Positions 54,368-62,777 of a stretch of DNA of 64,000 nt are shown one piece after another. This stretch comes from Borrelia sp. RT5S (GTDB taxonomy: Bacteria > Spirochaetota > Spirochaetia > Borreliales > Borreliaceae). How positions within the stretch are numbered: the first letter of the stretch is position 1; each line of letters begins with the position of its first letter. The notes beneath the pieces are model-generated. The model ran no database searches, was not told the origin of the DNA, and saw nothing but the letters and a program-made list of their open reading frames with translations. A program made the position numbers and the translations under genes. The DNA lies in assembly GCF_021165755.1 (NCBI RefSeq), contig NZ_CP088936.1, forward strand, positions 496,001 to 560,000, read 5' to 3'.

Positions 54368-56176
54368 ATGAAGAAATATTTAAGGATAAGTTTTTTAAAT
54401 TTATTAATTGGTGTGGTTGTTTTGTTTTTGATCATATTTGTTCAATTTAGGGATTTAAGCTTGAATGTATTTTTATTAAAAGATTTAAAATTTTTGGTTG
54501 GTAATAAAGTTGAGGATGGTAAATATGCCCTGGACAATCTTACTCTCATCATAAGGGGAATGAGAATAAATTTATCTAAGGAAAACCCCCTCATTGTCCC
54601 TGATAGTGAACTCTATCTTAATCCTATTTCATATAAATTACAGGGCAATGAAATCTATGTCTATTTTCAAAACAATATTTTCTTGCTATTTTCGTTTGAC
54701 CCAGAAGATAGCTTTAGTATTAGCTCAAATCTTTCCAGAAAGTTAATACTAACTTATGAAATAGAAAGTGATTATAAAATTTTTTTTGATGAAAATGTTT
54801 TAATTAGGAGCAGAGATTACTTTTTTGAAATTTTTTTGGGTAAAAATACTCAAATCAATGAGAGAGAAATTCTGATTAGTCCTCAAGAAATTTTTAAGAT
54901 TGGAAATTTGAATAAAGAAATTGAAAAATCCAAAGAGCCTGTAACAAAGGAAGCATCTGGAAGCGTTTCTTTAGATATAAATTCTTCCGCTGTTTATGGA
55001 TCAATTAAGGAAGTAGAAGAGGGAATTTTTGACTCGGCAATAGTTAGGTTTAAAAATAAAGCATATGATGCATGGAGTAGTAAGTCTGCTTTCAACGTTA
55101 AGCAGGGTGGATGGCTTAAGGGCAATGTATATTCTTTTGATGAAGATATATTTGTTTATCTTCTAGCGGAGTCTTTGACAAGGGCAGAACGTGAAGATAT
55201 TTTTTTAAAGCTTGAGTCTTTAGCAAACCTTAATGAGCACAAACTGACATATTTAAGCTCAAGTTATTATGTTAATGAAGAAAAGATAGATAAATTTTTC
55301 AGTTATTTGTCTCTAAATAGGACTTTTATTAATTCTCTTGAGTCGGATAAGCTTTTAGGGTATTTAAAAGAAGATTCTTCTCTTTTGGAGAAGATTTTTT
55401 TATCTGAGAATGTTTCTCTTTTCAATGAGGCATTAAATATTTTAAAGGAGCCAGAAGTAGTACTGAGCTTTGACTTTAATGTGGTGCAAGCGTACAACAT
55501 ATTGTCTAATTACATTGTATTTTTGAAATTGAATAATGATAGTTCTGTTGTTGGGAAATTAAAAAAAGAGTTCGTTAATTTTATAGCTACCTTATTTCTT
55601 GTGTCTGGCAATGGGAAAGCCTACATACCTAGCGATAAGAATAATTTGTCTTGGGATTTTGAGTACACATTAAAGGTGGCCGGATTACTTAAAAGATTAG
55701 CTTATGCAGTAGGAGATGATTTAATATTAAGGGTTTCCTTTAACGCCATCTATTATGCCTTGATGAGCAAGGAGGTTGATCAGATTCCTTATGAAGCTTA
55801 TTATGCAGATATTGTAGATAATGATTATCTTCCAAAATTTACCTTGATCCCAAGTATTGGAATTGGGAATTGGGTATATGGGGCATCAAAAATTTCAAAT
55901 TACAATATTTCTGATGTTAGTTATTCCCTTGATTTCAATCGTAGTTTAAATTCTCCCGGGTATTTTTTCTTCAAAGGTATTTCAAGTCCTACTTTGGTTA
56001 GGTTTAGAAGTATTAATTGGTATACTGATCCTCAATTTTACATATATTCTGATGGATGGAGATATTATCCTGGTAATAGGATGTTGGTTTTAAAAATAAC
56101 ACCCAAAAAGAGTGAAGACACGAACATTTTATTAAGATTTGATGATGTTAAGATAGTTAGGAATATTGATGAATAA
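54368..56176 (+). CDS. Membrane-anchored protein of unknown function
   Basis: 602 residues. One N-terminal membrane helix (about 7-27) with the positive end first, so the bulk is probably periplasmic. The region about 35-170 is beta-rich (LDNLTLIIRGMRINLS, LILTYEIESDYKIFF), about 225-480 is helical and repeat-like, and the end is beta-rich (VRFRSINWYTDPQFYIYSDGWRYYP). No family recognised. No Shine-Dalgarno precedes the ATG. It overlaps coaX by 8 nt. Borrelia syntenic equivalents are hypothetical. Confidence 0.8.
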   Translation: MKKYLRISFLNLLIGVVVLFLIIFVQFRDLSLNVFLLKDLKFLVGNKVEDGKYALDNLTLIIRGMRINLSKENPLIVPDSELYLNPISYKLQGNEIYVYFQNNIFLLFSFDPEDSFSISSNLSRKLILTYEIESDYKIFFDENVLIRSRDYFFEIFLGKNTQINEREILISPQEIFKIGNLNKEIEKSKEPVTKEASGSVSLDINSSAVYGSIKEVEEGIFDSAIVRFKNKAYDAWSSKSAFNVKQGGWLKGNVYSFDEDIFVYLLAESLTRAEREDIFLKLESLANLNEHKLTYLSSSYYVNEEKIDKFFSYLSLNRTFINSLESDKLLGYLKEDSSLLEKIFLSENVSLFNEALNILKEPEVVLSFDFNVVQAYNILSNYIVFLKLNNDSSVVGKLKKEFVNFIATLFLVSGNGKAYIPSDKNNLSWDFEYTLKVAGLLKRLAYAVGDDLILRVSFNAIYYALMSKEVDQIPYEAYYADIVDNDYLPKFTLIPSIGIGNWVYGASKISNYNISDVSYSLDFNRSLNSPGYFFFKGISSPTLVRFRSINWYTDPQFYIYSDGWRYYPGNRMLVLKITPKKSEDTNILLRFDDVKIVRNIDE

Positions 56177-56948
56177 TTTTGTTGATAGGGTTCAATTGAT
56201 AATTGATGTTGGAAATACAAGTATTTCTTTTGCATTGTATATGCAAAATGAAATGCAGGTATTTTGTAAGCTTGAGATGAGGCATGATTTAAGTTTTAAT
56301 GAGATTTATAAATTTCTCAAATTGAAATTTGATAGTAAGATCGATCAAGTATTTGTAAGTAGTGTTGTACCAATTGTTGATAAAGTGCTCATAAGTGCTG
56401 TTAATTCTCTTTATAAGGTGATCCCTTTATTTATCAGATTTGATTTGAATTACGATTTAAGCTTTGATCCGTATAGGGGTAATCGATTTTTGTTAGGATC
56501 GGATGTTTTTGCAAATCTTGTTGGAGCCATTGAGCTTTATAAGCTTGATAATGCTTTAGTTGTGGATATTGGAACGGCTTGCACTGTCTTTGCTATTAGT
56601 AGGGAAGATGGGATACTAGGGGGTATTATCAACGGAGGGCCTTTCACAAATTTTAATGCATTAATTAAGAGTGCATATCTTTTAAAAGAGTGTGCACTGA
56701 CAACGCCAAAAGAATTGCTAGGGACCTCAACAATTTCTAGTGTTAATAGTGGAGTTATCTATCAGTACAAATATTTAATAGAAGGTGTTTATTATGATCT
56801 TGTTAAAAAATATGAGAGAGAATTTAATTTGATAATTACGGGAGGCAATTCTCATTTAGTTTTACCTTTATTAAGCATAAATTTTGTTTTCAATCTGTAT
56901 TTAACCATTGGAGGAATTAGGATTTTGGGAAATTCCTTTAATGGTTAA
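56169..56948 (+). CDS. coaX: Type III pantothenate kinase
   Basis: 259 residues from ATG 56169 (TTG 56166 directly precedes it). ASKHA-fold motifs are LIIDVGNTSISFAL (P-loop), NALVVDIGTACTVFAI and the C-terminal LIITGGNSHLV. It makes 4'-phosphopantothenate for CoA synthesis. The usual GADR motif reads GSDV (LLGSDVFANLVGA), a variation at a normally conserved Arg. It overlaps the preceding gene by 8 nt. Confidence 0.92.
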   Translation: MNNFVDRVQLIIDVGNTSISFALYMQNEMQVFCKLEMRHDLSFNEIYKFLKLKFDSKIDQVFVSSVVPIVDKVLISAVNSLYKVIPLFIRFDLNYDLSFDPYRGNRFLLGSDVFANLVGAIELYKLDNALVVDIGTACTVFAISREDGILGGIINGGPFTNFNALIKSAYLLKECALTTPKELLGTSTISSVNSGVIYQYKYLIEGVYYDLVKKYEREFNLIITGGNSHLVLPLLSINFVFNLYLTIGGIRILGNSFNG

Positions 56949-56987
56949 AGGGGGCTTATTGTTGATATTTTAAAGCTTGTAAATATG

Positions 56988-56996
56988 TGCTATTAT
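56988..56996 (+). promoter_or_regulatory. Extended -10 promoter for the 50-residue peptide
   Basis: TGCTATTAT (TG-n-TATTAT) at 56988-56996. At 17 bp upstream there is only TTTTAA, so recognition would depend on the extended -10. Predicted start near 57003, about 27 nt before GTG 57030. Confidence 0.45.
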
Positions 56997-57029
56997 TGCG
57001 TTAACAGTAATAGTAGGAAGGGTATTTAG

Positions 57030-57182
57030 GTGAGGTTACTATTTGTTATTCTGTTCACAGTGGCTGTTGCTTTTTTTACTTCTTGTCCCTTGTGTGTGTT
57101 GGGGATTTATTTTTGTATTTTTGATTTTGTAAGTTATGGTTTGGTTAATCTTGTTTTCAGGTTCGTAAGAGAAAAAGGTTAA
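57030..57182 (+). CDS. Short hydrophobic peptide (50 aa), possible lipoprotein
   Basis: 50 residues from GTG 57030. AGGAAGGG (57015-57022) ends seven bases before the start. The sequence opens MRLLFVILFTVAVAFFTSC, which could be a lipoprotein signal (lipobox FTSC, Cys19) or a membrane anchor, and contains three more Cys and two hydrophobic stretches before a basic end (FVREKG). No family is recognised. Promoter, Shine-Dalgarno and codon use make it more credible than a random frame. Confidence 0.55.
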   Translation: MRLLFVILFTVAVAFFTSCPLCVLGIYFCIFDFVSYGLVNLVFRFVREKG

Positions 57183-57446
57183 GTCTAGGGTTTAGTATTG
57201 TGTCTTGATTGCAGTGTTTTTCTACTACTTACGGGGAATCTTCTTGCTGCGTCTAGGAATACAAGCCTTTCTAAGTTGCATAGATGATTCGGTACCTAAT
57301 TGCTAAATTCTTGAAATTGATTGTCTATTGTTTGTCTCCTCTTCAAGATTTTACCTGACTGTGTATCTTCTCCATAGATGAGCTTGCCCTTTCTTCATGT
57401 TAATGAGTTAATTATAGCTTGTACTTTATTTTTTATAAAATAGACA

Positions 57447-58253
57447 TTAAAGCTTTAGAATGTTTGTGAATAAGTCTTCTTTTTTAAATTCTCTGTTGAT
57501 ACCAAATCGAGTTAATGAAAAATCATATTTAACAGGATCATTTTTATTACTCCTTGAGAAATATTGCGTAACTTCTATTGCTTTCTTAAGACTTACATTT
57601 TTATTATGTTTAAGACCAAACAGTTTAGAAGATATATCTGTCATATGAGTGTCCATTGGAACTATTAAGTTTGAAGGATTAAACTTATCCCAGACTCCTA
57701 AATCCACATCATCTTTTCTTATCATCCATCTTAAAAATAAAAATAATCTTTTGCATGCACTTCCCTTTGAGGGTTTTGGAATGAGTATGCCAAAGGGTTG
57801 CCCATTAATTTTTTCCATATAAGTTATTAGTTTGTCTAGGCTTGATATAAAGTTTCCATTTTCTTTGTAGATATTATAGAAAAGATTCTCAATTGTTGAG
57901 TATCTGTTTTGTATTTCCTTAATAGCTATTATCAGTCTTACTATGTCTTCTGTTTTAAAGAATCTGTAAATAAAGTCTTTATATATCGTATTTAGTTCAT
58001 CTTTCGTGAGATGTTTGAGTTTTTCTGAAGGTTTTGTTCCCAATGGTTTTAAAACTCTGTTGATTCCTTCTAATATTTTTTCAACTCTACCAAGTGCTAG
58101 TGATGAACCAATAAGGCCCACAAGTTCAATGTCTTCTTTTTCTGTGTAGTTATATAAAAATTCCAGAGGGTCGGGATGAACGAATTCTCTCTTATTATAT
58201 TGGTTATATATGGACTCTAGGATATCAAATGTAGTATCTCTAGCTTTTTGCAC
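57447..58253 (-). CDS. TIGR02757 (DUF2400) family protein
   Basis: 268 residues, all helical. Recognisable features of the TIGR02757 family are FVHPDPLEFLYNYTEKEDIELVGLI near the start, SKGSACKRLFLFLRWMIRKDDVDLGVW, IVPMDTHM and the ending PVKYDFSLTRFGI. The family is mainly known from Bacteroidetes, spirochaetes and related groups and has no proven function; the fold may relate to helix-hairpin-helix DNA glycosylases. It overlaps the glucosaminidase gene by 14 nt. Confidence 0.85.
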   Translation of the reverse strand: MQKARDTTFDILESIYNQYNKREFVHPDPLEFLYNYTEKEDIELVGLIGSSLALGRVEKILEGINRVLKPLGTKPSEKLKHLTKDELNTIYKDFIYRFFKTEDIVRLIIAIKEIQNRYSTIENLFYNIYKENGNFISSLDKLITYMEKINGQPFGILIPKPSKGSACKRLFLFLRWMIRKDDVDLGVWDKFNPSNLIVPMDTHMTDISSKLFGLKHNKNVSLKKAIEVTQYFSRSNKNDPVKYDFSLTRFGINREFKKEDLFTNILKL

Positions 58254-58857
58254 TGTTAAATTCTAGTAATTTAATCAATATTTTTTTTAATTTTTTGTCA
58301 TAGAATTTGTCTTGTGCCCATTTGCCCGTAAGATCATATATAGTTGGAGCAGAACCTCTTTTTACAAGGTAGAATCTAGGATCGACCATATTGGAATTTA
58401 TGTTTTGTCTTGAAGCATAAGCTTTTAAGTGTTGAATATGTGCTCTGATGCCTTCTTTAATGTTGGAAAAGGAATTGCCCTTTGTAAAATTGTCAGTGGC
58501 TCCTATGCCTGAGAAATTATGCTGTTCTTTAGAAACAATGCCATTAAATCTCAAAATTCCTGTCTCAAGTAACATCTGTGCGTAAGCAATGTCACAATTT
58601 ATCCCCTCAATTAATGCCTCATCTATGTAGGTCTGTGCAATCAACTTGACATATTCTGATTCAAGATAGGGGTTCATTTTCAGCGTATATTCTACAAGAT
58701 CCTCCACCTGACTTATCCCTTTGCTCAGAAGAAAAGGGATATACCTTTCTTCTTCTATTTCAGTGCTTATTTCAATTATGTCGTCTTCACAATAACCCGT
58801 CACGGTTAGCAATACTAATATTTTTGATATTACTAAGAGTATAGATTTTTTTGACAT
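58240..58857 (-). CDS. Exported endo-beta-N-acetylglucosaminidase (GH73-like)
   Basis: 205 residues with a signal peptide (about 1-22, ending VTGYC). The catalytic domain shows INCDIAYAQMLLETGILRF with the candidate acid Glu98, then EQHNFSGIGATDN and IKEGIRAHIQHLKAYAS, all typical of GH73/LytE-like glucosaminidases. It should cut peptidoglycan glycan strands in the periplasm. Cys23 could alternatively be a lipobox Cys (TGYC). It is the middle gene of a minus-strand operon, 2 bp after the gene at 58860. Confidence 0.88.
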   Translation of the reverse strand: MSKKSILLVISKILVLLTVTGYCEDDIIEISTEIEEERYIPFLLSKGISQVEDLVEYTLKMNPYLESEYVKLIAQTYIDEALIEGINCDIAYAQMLLETGILRFNGIVSKEQHNFSGIGATDNFTKGNSFSNIKEGIRAHIQHLKAYASRQNINSNMVDPRFYLVKRGSAPTIYDLTGKWAQDKFYDKKLKKILIKLLEFNSAKS

Positions 58858-58859
58858 TC

Positions 58860-60152
58860 TTAAAATCCTCTTTCTTCGATAAATTTGTTAATTTCTTTAA
58901 TAACAAACTCGAACCTTGGTAACATTAATTTTTTGTCTTTAAATAAATTGAAACTTTTTAAATACCTTCTACTAAATATGAAGTCAGAAATTTCTCCAAC
59001 ATTAGCCATGTTGATGACTTTAATAGATGACGAGGCCACTTGGGTTTCTTTTAATTCATTTTCGTCCTGTTTCATTAATAATTGCAAAGTTTTTATTTTG
59101 TTTAAAGTTTGAGGTTTTCCCCCTATGTTTATGTATTTAGTTATTTGTTTGTTTTTACTAACAATTGAGTTTGCGATATCTGCTTGATTTCCAATAGTAA
59201 TTAATACTAATTTATCCAAGTTCATCTTTAGATCCAAAAATTCTAGTTTTTGAGTCGACTTAATGAGTTCAAAGACATTTTGAATCTCTTTAACCTCAGA
59301 TGATTTATCTGCTCTCTCATCTAAAATTTTTGTAGGTTCTATTAAATACCTAATGACCTTATTTGAAATATCGGTTAATAAGCTATTATCATCATTCTTA
59401 ATAAAGCCATCAGTATGATAGGATCGATATTTGGGCGCGTACAAATAAACAATATTGCCTCTCTTAACCAGTCTATTTACTAATGATTTAAACATCGAAT
59501 CATGGGAGTGAAAGGGGAGTACAACGAACACACTGTTGTATAGCTTTTGGTTGTTGCTAATGAAAGCATTTTCATATACATTGGTGTATTTAGGTATGTA
59601 ATTCATCTCGTTTATGAAAAACGGATTAAACTCGTAGGAAAGAAAAGGATTTTGGCTCTTAAGGCCCATAGTTAGGCTAGTTGGATACCAAACAGACAGA
59701 TTTAAATTATTTGTGTGGTCTTTAATTCTGGTGAAACCTATTTTATAGTTAGACTGCTCATCCTTCGGGTAATCTGTAAACAGGCCGAGGTATGAAAATG
59801 TAGTAGCGATCAGTAATATCATTATTGAGGGTATTACTAATATTCCTTTAAAGAGTAAGGAATAGGTTATTTTCTTAAATTTGTTATGTTGTCCATCTAA
59901 TCCTTTTCTCAGAAAAAGGATTGTGTTTAAGTTTTTCGCGATGACCATTACTAAAAAGAACAAAAATAGTGATCCAACATAAAACATAAGCGGCCTGATT
60001 TCCACCAAATAAAGATTTAGTAGAAAGAATATTCCTGGAGCAATTATCAGGTAATCCTCATGCGAGAATTCTCTTTTAAAATTGAAGAAGTTTATAATCA
60101 AAAAAACACTAAAACTCAGTAAAAATATAATCTCACAGAATTGCTCATTCAT
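58860..60152 (-). CDS. Membrane protein with degenerate alpha/beta-hydrolase domain
   Basis: 430 residues. Four hydrophobic segments in the first ~130 residues, then a soluble domain. The segment GFTRIKDHTNNLNLSVWYPTS resembles the start of PAF-acetylhydrolase-like hydrolases, and NSVFVVLPFHSHDSMFKSLVNRLVKRG resembles the oxyanion strand and following helix. Where G-H-S-x-G-G is expected, the sequence reads LITIGNQAD, with no Ser nucleophile. If the fold is right, the enzyme is inactive. First gene of the minus-strand operon. Confidence 0.6.
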   Translation of the reverse strand: MNEQFCEIIFLLSFSVFLIINFFNFKREFSHEDYLIIAPGIFFLLNLYLVEIRPLMFYVGSLFLFFLVMVIAKNLNTILFLRKGLDGQHNKFKKITYSLLFKGILVIPSIMILLIATTFSYLGLFTDYPKDEQSNYKIGFTRIKDHTNNLNLSVWYPTSLTMGLKSQNPFLSYEFNPFFINEMNYIPKYTNVYENAFISNNQKLYNSVFVVLPFHSHDSMFKSLVNRLVKRGNIVYLYAPKYRSYHTDGFIKNDDNSLLTDISNKVIRYLIEPTKILDERADKSSEVKEIQNVFELIKSTQKLEFLDLKMNLDKLVLITIGNQADIANSIVSKNKQITKYINIGGKPQTLNKIKTLQLLMKQDENELKETQVASSSIKVINMANVGEISDFIFSRRYLKSFNLFKDKKLMLPRFEFVIKEINKFIEERGF

Positions 60153-60174
60153 AAAAGTACTTTTTCCTTAAGTA

Positions 60175-60202
60175 ATTATAAGCATAAAAATGTTATTTAC
60201 AA
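60175..60202 (-). promoter_or_regulatory. Promoter of the hydrolase-glucosaminidase-TIGR02757 operon
   Basis: Minus strand: TTGTAA (60202-60197), 16-bp spacer, perfect TATAAT (60180-60175). AAGGAAAAAG follows as the ribosome binding site before ATG 60152. Confidence 0.65.
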
Positions 60203-60224
60203 AATAATTTCTAAATAAACAGCC

Positions 60225-60254
60225 TTGTAAATAAGAATTTGTAGGCTATATAAT
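60225..60254 (+). promoter_or_regulatory. Candidate promoter upstream of the PhnP-like gene
   Basis: TTGTAA (60225-60230), 18-bp spacer, perfect TATAAT (60249-60254). It is 217 nt before the coding start, so the leader is long or a second promoter exists. Confidence 0.45.
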
Positions 60255-60477
60255 TGCTGCTTGATAAACCAGAGATAACCATCAATAAATGAGTTGTTTT
60301 TCATGACTTACAACGTCAGAAAATATTTTGATTAAAGGAGTTAAAGTTTTAAATTAGAGATATGCTTTCAGTCTGGTCTTTGTGTTTAATTTTCCGTAAA
60401 GGGTGGGTTTATTTATCCTTTTAGTTTATTGTGGTATGGTATAGTGAGATGTCTTTAAGAGTTGAAGGGAAGGCGAT

Positions 60478-61236
60478 GTGTTGGGGATTTTTTTAGGGAC
60501 GGGTGCGTCGAGTGGCGTTCCTATGTTAAACTGCGATTGCAGGGTATGTGGCTCAAGCTCTGATAAAAATAAAAGACTTAGAAGTTCATTTTTCCTTTGT
60601 GTATCTGGAGTTAACTTGCTAATTGACACAGGTCCTGATATTAGAACACAGCTTTTAAGGGAAAATATTTCTAGACTTGATTTGGTATTGTACACTCATG
60701 AGCACTATGATCATGTTATGGGGCTTGATGATATTAAATTTCATACAAGACAGGCTCCTTTGAATATGTACGCACGAGGGAGCACAATGCAGCATATTAA
60801 AAATGCTTTCCCCCACAATTTTACATCAAGGATGTCCATAAGTGGAAAGGCTAATATCATTCCCAAATTGGCAGTAGAGTTAGAACCTATTGTTTTTAAG
60901 GGAGTAGAAATAATGCCAATTCCTTTATTGCATGGGGACATAATTAGTTTAGGGTATAGGATAAACGATTTAGCGTATCTTACTGATGTTAAATCTATTC
61001 CTGATGTTTCTTATAAATATTTAGATGGCCTAGGTGTATTAATAATAGATGCTTTAAGAATAAAACCTCATCCTAGCCATTTAAATTTTGATGAGGCTGT
61101 TAGTGAGGTTAAAAAAATAAAGCCAAAAGTTGCTTATTTTACTCACATAGCACATGATATAATGCACGAAGACTTTAATTACTTAAATAAAGATAGTATT
61201 TATTTGGCTTATGATGGACTTCGGATACATATTTAA
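60478..61236 (+). CDS. PhnP-like metallo-beta-lactamase-fold phosphodiesterase
   Basis: 252 residues, GTG start. MBL-fold metal motif THEHYDH (His74, His76, Asp78, His79), with later ligands in LLHGDI and YFTHIAHD. The N-terminal CDCRVC resembles the structural zinc site of PhnP. PhnP cleaves cyclic ribose phosphates in phosphonate breakdown, but no phosphonate genes are here; a general cyclic phosphodiesterase or tRNase Z-like role is possible. It lies just upstream of exonuclease III. Confidence 0.85.
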   Translation: MLGIFLGTGASSGVPMLNCDCRVCGSSSDKNKRLRSSFFLCVSGVNLLIDTGPDIRTQLLRENISRLDLVLYTHEHYDHVMGLDDIKFHTRQAPLNMYARGSTMQHIKNAFPHNFTSRMSISGKANIIPKLAVELEPIVFKGVEIMPIPLLHGDIISLGYRINDLAYLTDVKSIPDVSYKYLDGLGVLIIDALRIKPHPSHLNFDEAVSEVKKIKPKVAYFTHIAHDIMHEDFNYLNKDSIYLAYDGLRIHI

Positions 61237-61256
61237 CCTAAGGGGTGGTAGGTTTT

Positions 61257-62021
61257 GTGAATTTGATTTCTTGGAACGTGAATGGGATAAGAGCCCTTCT
61301 TAAGAAAGGGTTCCTTGATTTTGTTAAAAAGTATAATCCAGACATTTTGTGTCTTCAAGAAACTAAAGCATGCATGGAGCACTTGCCAAGAGAACTTATC
61401 AATGTTGAGGCGTATTTTTCATATTTTTCAAAATCCACAATAAAGGGGTATAGTGGGGTTGGTATTTATTCAAAGATTGAGCCTATTAGGGTAGAGAATA
61501 TGGGTAGAGAAATATTTGATAAGGAGGGAAGGTGTCTTATTGCTCATTATCGTGATTTCGTTCTTATTAATGCTTATTTTCCCAATTCTCAATCTTTTAG
61601 AAAAAGGTTACAATTCAAACTTGATTTTTTAACGAATCTTAGGGATATTGTGAATTCATTCACAAATTCTGGAAAGAACCTCGTTGTATGTGGGGATTTT
61701 AATATTGCTCATACTGAGATTGATTTATCCAACCCTGGGATTAGCAGAGACTCTGCTGGGTATTATGTTGAGGAAACTACTTGGATGGATAGTTTTTTAA
61801 ATGAGGGGTATGTTGATACCTTTAGGATGTTTAATAAGAATCCAGGTAACTATACTTGGTGGGATTATAAAACTAGAGCAAGAGAACGCAATGTTGGGTG
61901 GAGAATTGATTACTTTATTGTGAATGAAGTTTTAAAGTCTAGGATAAAGGATGCTCTAATTTTAAACGAGGTAATGGGTAGTGATCATTGTCCTATTTCT
62001 CTACATTTAGATTGGAGATAA
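61257..62021 (+). CDS. xth: Exodeoxyribonuclease III / AP endonuclease
   Basis: 254 residues from GTG 61257 (GTG 61245 is also in frame), chosen because GGGGTGGTAGG precedes it and the protein then opens MNLISWNVNGIRA. Catalytic motifs are CLQETKA, GYSGVGIYSK, VVCGDFNIAHTEID, YTWWDYK and GSDHCPISLHLDW. It repairs abasic sites. From the same tight run, the next gene starts directly after its stop. Confidence 0.97.
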   Translation: MNLISWNVNGIRALLKKGFLDFVKKYNPDILCLQETKACMEHLPRELINVEAYFSYFSKSTIKGYSGVGIYSKIEPIRVENMGREIFDKEGRCLIAHYRDFVLINAYFPNSQSFRKRLQFKLDFLTNLRDIVNSFTNSGKNLVVCGDFNIAHTEIDLSNPGISRDSAGYYVEETTWMDSFLNEGYVDTFRMFNKNPGNYTWWDYKTRARERNVGWRIDYFIVNEVLKSRIKDALILNEVMGSDHCPISLHLDWR

Positions 62022-62777
62022 ATGAGGTTTTACATGAATAAATTTTTCTTGGTTATTCTTATTTTTTTTATTCACGGATTTGTTTTTGGGATTGATTTAG
62101 AAGATATTGATTTTTATCGTAGTCTTGATAGGGAAGAATTAGTATTTGTAATTCATTTGTTTGAGCGGGAAAAATATCTAAGTCAAAACGGTAATCTTTT
62201 AACATACATTGACTTGGCTAGGGAAGCTTTAGCCGAGAGAAGTATTCGGGTTTTGCAAGGCGATAGAGTGGGAGATGTACAACATGTTGAGTCTTTAAGA
62301 AGGCCGGATGGTTACAGTAGCGCTAGACTTGCTTTAAGTGCATCAAAGGCTTTAAATATTTTAGTTTATTGTGATGGCAAGGATAGATTTTTAAAAACCT
62401 TAGATGGGCGAAATGTGGGTGTTCAAAATGGTAATTTTGTAATTCTAGATTCCTTTCATAGCAAGAGCTATGGCGATGCCCCAAACGAATATACTACTAT
62501 TGAAATTTATAAGGAAAGTATTTTAAATCCCAATTTTAATAAATTTGCATTAGATCAAACTGGTTCTTTTGTTTACATTAGTGAGTTAGATAAAAAGGTG
62601 TATCTTGATGATGTTTCAAATTTATCTAGGATGGAGCTTTTGTTTTTGTTTTATGAGCTGTTCCCTATTTCAAAATTAAAGAGTGTAGGGGATTGGTATG
62701 ATTTTGGGTTTTCATCTATTCTTAAAGAGCTTAAAAAAGCTTATAATTTGGAAATAAATTCAAGGAGAATTAAATGA
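62022..62777 (+). CDS. Exported protein of unknown function
   Basis: 251 residues. Signal peptide MRFYMNKFFLVILIFFIHGFVFG (start ATG 62022 or 62034). The mature part begins with a helical segment (YRSLDREELVFVIHLFEREKYL) that resembles a short repeat or adaptor, then beta-rich sequence (LKTLDGRNVGVQNGNFVILD). No family recognised. It directly abuts xth and overlaps the protease gene by 4 nt (ATGA), so it may be functionally linked to the protease. Confidence 0.8.
   Translation: MRFYMNKFFLVILIFFIHGFVFGIDLEDIDFYRSLDREELVFVIHLFEREKYLSQNGNLLTYIDLAREALAERSIRVLQGDRVGDVQHVESLRRPDGYSSARLALSASKALNILVYCDGKDRFLKTLDGRNVGVQNGNFVILDSFHSKSYGDAPNEYTTIEIYKESILNPNFNKFALDQTGSFVYISELDKKVYLDDVSNLSRMELLFLFYELFPISKLKSVGDWYDFGFSSILKELKKAYNLEINSRRIK

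Larger units (their letters stand above)
56949..57446. other. 498-bp gap after coaX, holding one short gene
   Basis: The left half contains an extended -10 promoter (56988-56996) and the 50-codon gene at 57030-57182. From 57183 to 57446, I found no gene, RNA or strong terminator; a weak ATTTT-TTAT-AAAAT hairpin lies near 57430 where the flanking transcripts converge. Confidence 0.55.
60153..60477. other. 325-bp divergent intergenic region
   Basis: Contains promoters facing both ways: minus 60175-60202 and plus 60225-60254, both with TTGTAA -35 boxes. The plus promoter would give a leader of about 217 nt before the hydrolase at 60478; no small gene or RNA was recognised in that leader. A later TATAGT at about 60440 could provide a closer start. 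Confidence 0.55.
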
